Part shown: positions 60,117-64,000 of the stretch, one piece after another
Numbering within the stretch: the stretch's first letter is position 1
Layout: each line of letters opens with the position of its first letter
NCBI RefSeq assembly: GCF_008014775.2
Contig: NZ_CP144914.1
Location: 1,116,001-1,180,000 of the forward strand
Source of the DNA: Alkalicoccus halolimnae
Lineage (GTDB): Bacteria > Bacillota > Bacilli > Bacillales > Salisediminibacteriaceae
Direction of reading: 5' to 3'
Length of the DNA stretch: 64,000 nt
The notes under the pieces: generated by a model
Told to the model about the DNA's origin: nothing
The model's input: the letters and a program-made list of their open reading frames with translations, nothing else
Database searches by the model: none
Position numbers and translations under genes: made by a program

Positions 60117-60815
60117 ATGCAGCGTTCAGAGCGGTTTATTGAAGCTTATAACAGGCTGTACAAATATATGGACGCAAATTACGGGGGAATGACTCACCAG
60201 CCCTATACACATCTTCTGCGTGAGGGAGCCAAAACAAATGCTGTCATTAAACATTATCTTTCTGATTTGAAGGCCTTCGGTGAATTGAGAAATGCGATTA
60301 TACATGAGAAACTTAATGAAGAGATCATTATAGCTGAGCCTCATGAATCTGTTGTTAAAAAATTTATTCATATCGAGCAGGTGATCAGCAGGCCTCCGGT
60401 GATAGGGAGAAGGTATCAGCAGGAAGTACTTTCCTTCCAGCTGAACGATTACATGCCTTATGTTCTGGAAGCTGTCCGTGACAAAAAGTATTCTCAATTT
60501 CCGATTTATTATCAACGAATGTTTGCCGGTCTGTTAACGGAAAGCGGGATTGCTCAGTTTACAGCTTCCCAGCCGTGGGAGAGGGTGGACTGGACGGAAA
60601 CGACAGTAGAAGAAGTACTGAAGCTTGATTCAGAGAGATACAATGTTGATTTTGCTTCTTTGGAAACGGATGAGTACAGGGCGAAAGATTTATTTATGAA
60701 AGGAAAAACCAAAGAACGGGCTTCCCTGTCAGCCTTATTGATTACTGAAAATGGGCAGGAGCATGAAAAGCTGCTCGGTATTATTACAGCCTGGGAAGCC
60801 GTGAATCTTCCTTAA
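60117..60815 (+). CDS. HEPN-like / CBS-pair protein
   Basis: 232 aa. The N-terminal all-helical part (about 1-85) carries FGELRNAIIHEKLN, an R-N-x3-H motif of HEPN domains. The C-part looks like a CBS pair: first MPYVLEAVRDKKYSQFPIYY...GLLTESGIAQF (about 118-155), second LSALLITENG...LLGIITAWEAV (about 200-230). CBS pairs bind adenosine nucleotides, so a ligand-gated RNA-acting protein is conceivable. ATG 60117 is chosen over ATG 60102 because AAAGGATGA lies upstream of it at a workable distance. No toxin-antitoxin partner is adjacent. Confidence 0.68.
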   Translation: MQRSERFIEAYNRLYKYMDANYGGMTHQPYTHLLREGAKTNAVIKHYLSDLKAFGELRNAIIHEKLNEEIIIAEPHESVVKKFIHIEQVISRPPVIGRRYQQEVLSFQLNDYMPYVLEAVRDKKYSQFPIYYQRMFAGLLTESGIAQFTASQPWERVDWTETTVEEVLKLDSERYNVDFASLETDEYRAKDLFMKGKTKERASLSALLITENGQEHEKLLGIITAWEAVNLP

Positions 60816-60874
60816 TTCCCGTCTCTATTTTTAACCTTTTTCAATGAACGAATGTCATAACGCAAGGGAGGGAG

Positions 60875-60952
60875 AGCTGAAGGCTTTCTCCGCGGCAGGC
60901 GAAGAAAAAAGAGACGCAGGCAATCCAATAACAACACGGAGCTTTAACAGAG
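60875..60952 (+). repeat. Dispersed repeat, module B copy 4
   Basis: GAAGGCTTTCTCCGCGGCAGGC ... CAATAACAACACGGAGCTTT then AACAGAG, matching 36929-37000 and 51621-51697. It stands alone, without the core, between the HEPN-like and Nudix genes. Confidence 0.85.
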
Positions 60953-61023
60953 CCATTTATTTAAGAAAGCACTTATGAAATTGATTCCAATATATAAAAT
61001 CAAAAATCGGGAGGTTCCAGTAC

Positions 61024-61428
61024 ATGAAAAAAAACGTAGAAGTAGTTGGAGCGGTACTAATGGAAAAAGACAAAGTTCTTTGTGCGAAAAGAGGACAGGA
61101 AAAAGCGCTCCCCGGGAAGTGGGAATTTCCAGGAGGGAAAATAGAAGGTGGGGAGAGTCCCGAAGAAGCTTTACAAAGAGAAATTAAAGAGGAAATGAAC
61201 TGCGATATCAGAGTTGAAAAGTTTATAACCAAAACAGTATATGAATATGACTTTGCGATCGTTCATCTGGCGACTTACATATGCCGGATCGAATCAGGAA
61301 AACCTGATTCGAGCGAACATTCAGAACTCCTCTGGCTGCCTGCAGAAGATCTTGAAACACTCGATTGGGCAGGGGCAGACCTTCCCACTATCGCAAGAAT
61401 TTCCGAAGACAGCGGGTGGGGGGATTAA
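61024..61428 (+). CDS. MutT-like Nudix hydrolase ((deoxy)nucleoside triphosphate pyrophosphohydrolase)
   Basis: 134 aa. The Nudix box GGKIEGGESPEEALQREIKE continues with EM; the usual Gly after the EE pair position is replaced (EEMNC instead of EELGC). The N-terminal VVGAVLMEKDKVLCAKR and PGKWEFPGG fit MutT/CtfA-type 8-oxo-dGTP or CTP pyrophosphohydrolases that clean the nucleotide pool. GGGAGG precedes the ATG. Confidence 0.88.
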   Translation: MKKNVEVVGAVLMEKDKVLCAKRGQEKALPGKWEFPGGKIEGGESPEEALQREIKEEMNCDIRVEKFITKTVYEYDFAIVHLATYICRIESGKPDSSEHSELLWLPAEDLETLDWAGADLPTIARISEDSGWGD

Positions 61429-61499
61429 TGCTGCTTCGACTTTATTAACTCGTCTGCTGATCGAGTATTTTCTATATAAATCAATATCTGCAAAAGTCA

Positions 61500-61545
61500 G
61501 CCTTCGTATCCATGGAGAGCTTTCCGGGAAGGCGAATAGATATTC
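61500..61545 (-). repeat. Fragment of the dispersed core repeat
   Basis: CCTTCGTATCCATGGAGAGC and TTTCCGGGAAGGCG resemble the outer arm of the core. The remainder of the 334-bp gap 61429-61762 is AT-rich and holds the azoR promoter. Confidence 0.5.
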
Positions 61546-61687
61546 GTTTCTTGACTAGAAGAGCCCTATTTTTATGATGATGATCACTTCTTCATTTTAA
61601 GTAATAAGCACGCTTTACACTTCATTAGTTAATCCTCTCTGATTGTTAATTATTCTGAATTTCATAATGCGAGGCAGATGATTTGAA

Positions 61688-61716
61688 TTTACAAACAAAA
61701 GTATTTAAACTATATT
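61688..61716 (+). promoter_or_regulatory. Promoter of azoR
   Basis: TTTACA-17 nt-TATATT, 47 nt upstream of azoR. Confidence 0.6.
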
Positions 61717-61762
61717 TTTGTAAGTTAAAAAATCATCTTAGAGATTCAGGAGGAATGACAGT

Positions 61763-62389
61763 ATGTCAAAAGTATTATTTATAAAAGCAAATGCAAGACC
61801 GGACGATCAGGCGGTGAGCCTGCAGATGTACAACACATTCAAGGGAAATTATCTGAAGGAAAACCCTAATGACCACATTGAAGAATTGGATCTTTTCGAA
61901 GAAAATCTGCCTTATTATGATGCAGATAAAATACATGGAATGTTCAAAACTGCCAAAGGAATTGAGCGTTCCCCAGAGGAAGAGAAAGCAGCTCAATTTG
62001 TAAAAGGGTATCTCAATCAGTTTCTGGAAGCCGATAAAGTTGTCATTGCATTTCCGCTGTGGAATTTCGCTGTACCCGCCGTCCTGCACACGTATTTTGA
62101 TTACCTGTGCCAGGCTGGTACCACTTTCAAATATACAGAAGCAGGCCCGATTGGTTTAATGGCAGACAAAAAAGTAATGCTGTTGAATGCGCGTGGAGGA
62201 GTTTACTCGGAAGGAGCAGCTTCTTCAATGGAAATGGCCGTCAACTATGTGGAAACCATTATGAACTTCTTCGGCATTGAAGACCGCCTGAGCGTTATCA
62301 TAGAGGGACACAATCAATTTCCTGATAAAGCTGAGGAAATCATCCAGGAAGGACTCGAAAAAGCAGAGAAGCAGGCAGCAAGCTTCTAA
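61763..62389 (+). CDS. azoR: FMN-dependent NADH:quinone/azo oxidoreductase
   Basis: 208 aa flavodoxin-like AzoR. MSKVLFIKANARPDDQAVS, the FMN-binding PLWNFAVPAVLHTYFDYL (about residue 95) and NARGGVYSEG (about 142) are typical. These enzymes reduce quinones and azo dyes and help against electrophile stress. AGGAGGAATG precedes the ATG. A strong terminator at 62408 separates it from the convergent peptide gene. Confidence 0.92.
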   Translation: MSKVLFIKANARPDDQAVSLQMYNTFKGNYLKENPNDHIEELDLFEENLPYYDADKIHGMFKTAKGIERSPEEEKAAQFVKGYLNQFLEADKVVIAFPLWNFAVPAVLHTYFDYLCQAGTTFKYTEAGPIGLMADKKVMLLNARGGVYSEGAASSMEMAVNYVETIMNFFGIEDRLSVIIEGHNQFPDKAEEIIQEGLEKAEKQAASF

Positions 62390-62407
62390 ATAACTGTTAA
62401 ACAAATA

Positions 62408-62448
62408 CAAAAAAACTGCTCCGGGGGGTGTATCCGGAGCAGTTTTTT
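62408..62448. terminator. Bidirectional terminator between azoR and the signal-peptide gene
   Basis: AAAAAACTGCTCCGG/CCGGAGCAGTTTTTT with a 10-nt loop. It is 12 nt beyond the stop of the 36-codon gene on the minus strand, which supports that gene being transcribed. Confidence 0.93.
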
Positions 62449-62459
62449 GCTATAAATAT

Positions 62460-62570
62460 TTATCCGTGACGGTAGGGAAGACCTCCTCCAAGAGTTTCCA
62501 TCATTTCTAAAGCACCAACCGGGGAAGCGAACATCATTACTGCTAAAAAACATACGATAAAAATTTTCAT
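62460..62570 (-). CDS. PapR-like secreted signalling pro-peptide (36 aa)
   Basis: The ATG follows AAGGAGGG by 6 nt, an excellent ribosome-binding site. The peptide begins MKIFIVCFLAVMMFASPVGA, a compact signal sequence ending in a VGA cleavage-like site. The remaining 16 residues are LEMMETLGGGLPYRHG. It ends just before a strong terminator and is divergent from a PlcR-like TPR regulator. PapR in the B. cereus group is a 48-aa exported pro-peptide whose C-terminal heptapeptide carries an LPFE-type core. Here the last seven residues are GLPYRHG, sharing Leu-Pro-aromatic. Role as the regulator's cognate pheromone is inferred. Confidence 0.72.
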   Translation of the reverse strand: MKIFIVCFLAVMMFASPVGALEMMETLGGGLPYRHG

Positions 62571-62693
62571 GTAAAGCCCTCCTTGATGGTATGATAAGAA
62601 TACGTCCCAAAAGATCGTCTTCTAAGTAACAGTATGCCATATAAAAAAAGATAAGGAAAAAACTGTATCGCCTGAAAATATTGCAAACTTCAC

Positions 62694-62699
62694 TATAAT
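62694..62699 (+). promoter_or_regulatory. -10 box candidate of the PlcR-like gene
   Basis: A perfect TATAAT about 70 nt upstream of the start codon. The matching -35 (CTGAAA at 62672, 16-nt spacer) is weak, consistent with a regulated promoter. Confidence 0.4.
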
Positions 62700-62728
62700 G
62701 ATTGTTTTAGCTCCATTTTAATAAAAAA

Positions 62729-62746
62729 ATATTCATATAAGAATAT
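62729..62746. promoter_or_regulatory. Palindromic operator candidate in the divergent region
   Basis: ATATTC-N6-GAATAT, followed by a further GAATAT copy at 62748-62753, just upstream of the GGAGGGAAAGG ribosome-binding site. A dimeric HTH regulator could autoregulate here. It does not match the B. cereus PlcR box exactly. Confidence 0.45.
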
Positions 62747-62767
62747 AGAATATGGAGGGAAAGGTGT

Positions 62768-63670
62768 ATGGAAATCGATTTGGGTAGAAAAGTGAGAGAT
62801 TTACGCAAGTTTTATGGCATTTCCCAGAAAGAAGTTTGTGAAAATATCTGTAACCAGAGCTACATAAGTAAACTGGAAAAAGGACTAGTCCATCCATCGG
62901 CCAACATGCTCTCGATGCTTGCGGATCGTCTGGGGGTGAGCACCCAGTACTTCTTTGATTACTTTGTCGACGTGACCCAGGTTAATTACGTGTACCAGGT
63001 TATCGATTTTATTTCCAAAAACCTGGACCGTGCCAAGTATGAAGATGTACTAGCGATGGTGGAGGCAGAAGAAAAAAATCCTCTGTTTAGAGGTCACCAG
63101 CTCCAGCAGTTTTTACTCTGGCGAAAAGGAATTTGTATTTTCCATATCGATGAAAATAAATTCAAGGCAATATCATTTCTCGATAAAGCTATTGAACAAT
63201 CTGAAACCACTAATAAAAATAAATCAGAAATAGAATTAGATATTTTATTAAGTAAAGCTAATATTTATAGTATGGTAGATGAACATAATCATGCTGCAGC
63301 TCTTTATGAAGAACTTTTATCTGCAAGTCGAAAACATCCTTATCTGCAGAACGATAAATTAGTTTTGCGAATCTATTACAATTACAGTAAAAATCAATTT
63401 GATCAAAATCAATTTAAAAAATCTGTAGGACTAGCTAAGAGTGGAATTAAGCAATGTCTTAATACAGACTCTTTATATATGTTAGCTGATCTTTATTTCC
63501 AATGCGGTCAAAGTCTCTGGCACAGCAATAAGAAACAAATAGAAGAACCGCTTCTATATTTAGAAAAATCCCGAAATGTTTTTATGCTTCGTGAAAATGA
63601 AGAATTTGCAGGTTTCGTTGAAGAAGAGATTGAAGATATTAAGAATTATGTTAAACATACAGATCTTTAA
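62768..63670 (+). CDS. PlcR-like quorum-sensing regulator (HTH_3 plus TPR, RRNPP family)
   Basis: 300 aa. The N-terminal Xre-type HTH (about residues 6-62: YGISQKEVCENICNQSYISK, then LEKGLVHPS) is very like PlcR of B. cereus. It is followed by a helical TPR region (about 70-295) that in PlcR binds the imported PapR peptide. GGAGGGAAAGG precedes the ATG. The divergent neighbour encodes a secreted LPY-containing peptide. The C-terminal two thirds are noticeably more AT-rich than most genes in the window, which may reflect transfer. It could also respond to a peptide from elsewhere. Confidence 0.86.
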   Translation: MEIDLGRKVRDLRKFYGISQKEVCENICNQSYISKLEKGLVHPSANMLSMLADRLGVSTQYFFDYFVDVTQVNYVYQVIDFISKNLDRAKYEDVLAMVEAEEKNPLFRGHQLQQFLLWRKGICIFHIDENKFKAISFLDKAIEQSETTNKNKSEIELDILLSKANIYSMVDEHNHAAALYEELLSASRKHPYLQNDKLVLRIYYNYSKNQFDQNQFKKSVGLAKSGIKQCLNTDSLYMLADLYFQCGQSLWHSNKKQIEEPLLYLEKSRNVFMLRENEEFAGFVEEEIEDIKNYVKHTDL

Positions 63671-63766
63671 TTTTAGTCCTAATTTGATAGTCTTACAAGC
63701 AGAACCAGAAAGGAGTATTTTCAACTTATTAAGAAATAAATTCTGAGTGACAGGTCACCGGAGTAG

Positions 63767-63886
63767 GAATGGGTGACTCCGAAGCGATAAAGGACGAGCC
63801 GAAGATCCATTTCTTCCAACCTGTGGGAGGAAGAAATTAGCTGAGGCCGTCCCGCTCGGAAAGCATCCCCATGGAAACAAAGGTGG
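63767..63886 (+). repeat. Dispersed hairpin repeat, core copy 10
   Basis: GGGTGACTCCGAAGCGATAA...GGACGAGCCGAAGATCC and TTAGCTGAGGCCGTCCCGC...CCCCATGGAAACAAAGG. The central stem is ATTTCTTCC/GGAAGAAAT, again paired but different in sequence. It lies just downstream of the PlcR-like gene. Confidence 0.88.
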
Positions 63887-63972
63887 TCTTTACTTTAATC
63901 GAATTGAACTTGAATTTAAATGTATATTATAGACAGCAATAAAACGGATTTAAAAATTGGAGGTTTGAGAAG

Positions 63973-64000
63973 ATGGAACTGGTCGTAAATGGTGTTACCC
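63973..64000 (+). CDS. Start of an unidentified gene, cut by the window edge
   Basis: ATG preceded by GGAGG at 9 nt (63959-63963). The nine visible codons read MELVVNGVT. This is too little to identify, but the start signal is convincing. Confidence 0.45.

Noticed and set aside
62386..62640. 84-codon minus-strand frame overlapping the peptide gene
   Set aside because: It has no ribosome-binding site and runs through the azoR terminator. The 36-codon frame in a different phase has a strong ribosome-binding site and a signal peptide.

Overview
The window is a low-to-mid GC Firmicute chromosome. Proteins, gene order and sites all point to a Bacillaceae relative, probably a halophilic or haloalkaliphilic one: many exported and surface proteins are strongly Asp/Glu-rich. 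The gene order follows the Bacillus subtilis purB-purD to yefA block (pur operon, yerA-yerB-yerC, pcrB-pcrA-ligA-yerH, gatCAB, dgkB, rlmCD), interrupted by an insertion sequence, accessory genes and dispersed repeats. No tRNA, rRNA or CRISPR array was seen.

1-11.3 kb: the purine operon purB(partial)-C-S-Q-L-F-M-N-H-D, tightly coupled by 4-25 nt overlaps except for a repeat lodged between purH and purD. 11.3-19.2 kb: a formaldehyde dehydrogenase-like gene with a near-perfect sigma-54 promoter, divergent from its probable enhancer-binding regulator. It is followed by a three-gene cluster: a YwrD-like gamma-glutamyltransferase, an ATP-grasp ligase fused to an M20-like domain that has lost metal ligands, and an N-formylglutamate amidohydrolase-like protein. 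19.9-23.8 kb: a TPP riboswitch controlling ykoF-ykoE-ykoD-ykoC, an ECF importer for a thiamine precursor. 24-34.5 kb: SDR, LOG protein, yerA, yerB, yerC, pcrB, pcrA, ligA. 34.5-37.6 kb: an IS110-family element and a 640-bp composite repeat separating ligA from camS/yerH. 37.6-46.6 kb: camS, an SLH-domain surface protein, gatCAB, a small membrane protein and dgkB. 46.6-51 kb: a DUF948 protein and the deoxyribonucleoside genes nupC-deoC-deoR. 52-62.4 kb: SEC-C protein, rlmCD, a SurA_N-like lipoprotein, an M15 peptidase gene lacking a normal start codon, an ATP-grasp protein, murJ, a HEPN-like/CBS protein, a Nudix hydrolase and azoR. 62.4-64 kb: a PlcR-like HTH-TPR regulator divergent from a 36-codon secreted-peptide gene that was easy to miss.

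The most promising undescribed system is that last pair. It looks like a PlcR-PapR type peptide quorum-sensing module outside the B. cereus group; the pro-peptide has a signal sequence and ends in GLPYRHG. Second is a large family of dispersed, hairpin-forming intergenic repeats. Their flanks are conserved while their central stems change sequence but keep pairing. A related group of terminators and a 145-bp MITE-like element share conserved loops with changing stems. Third is the ligase/pseudopeptidase/amidohydrolase cluster.
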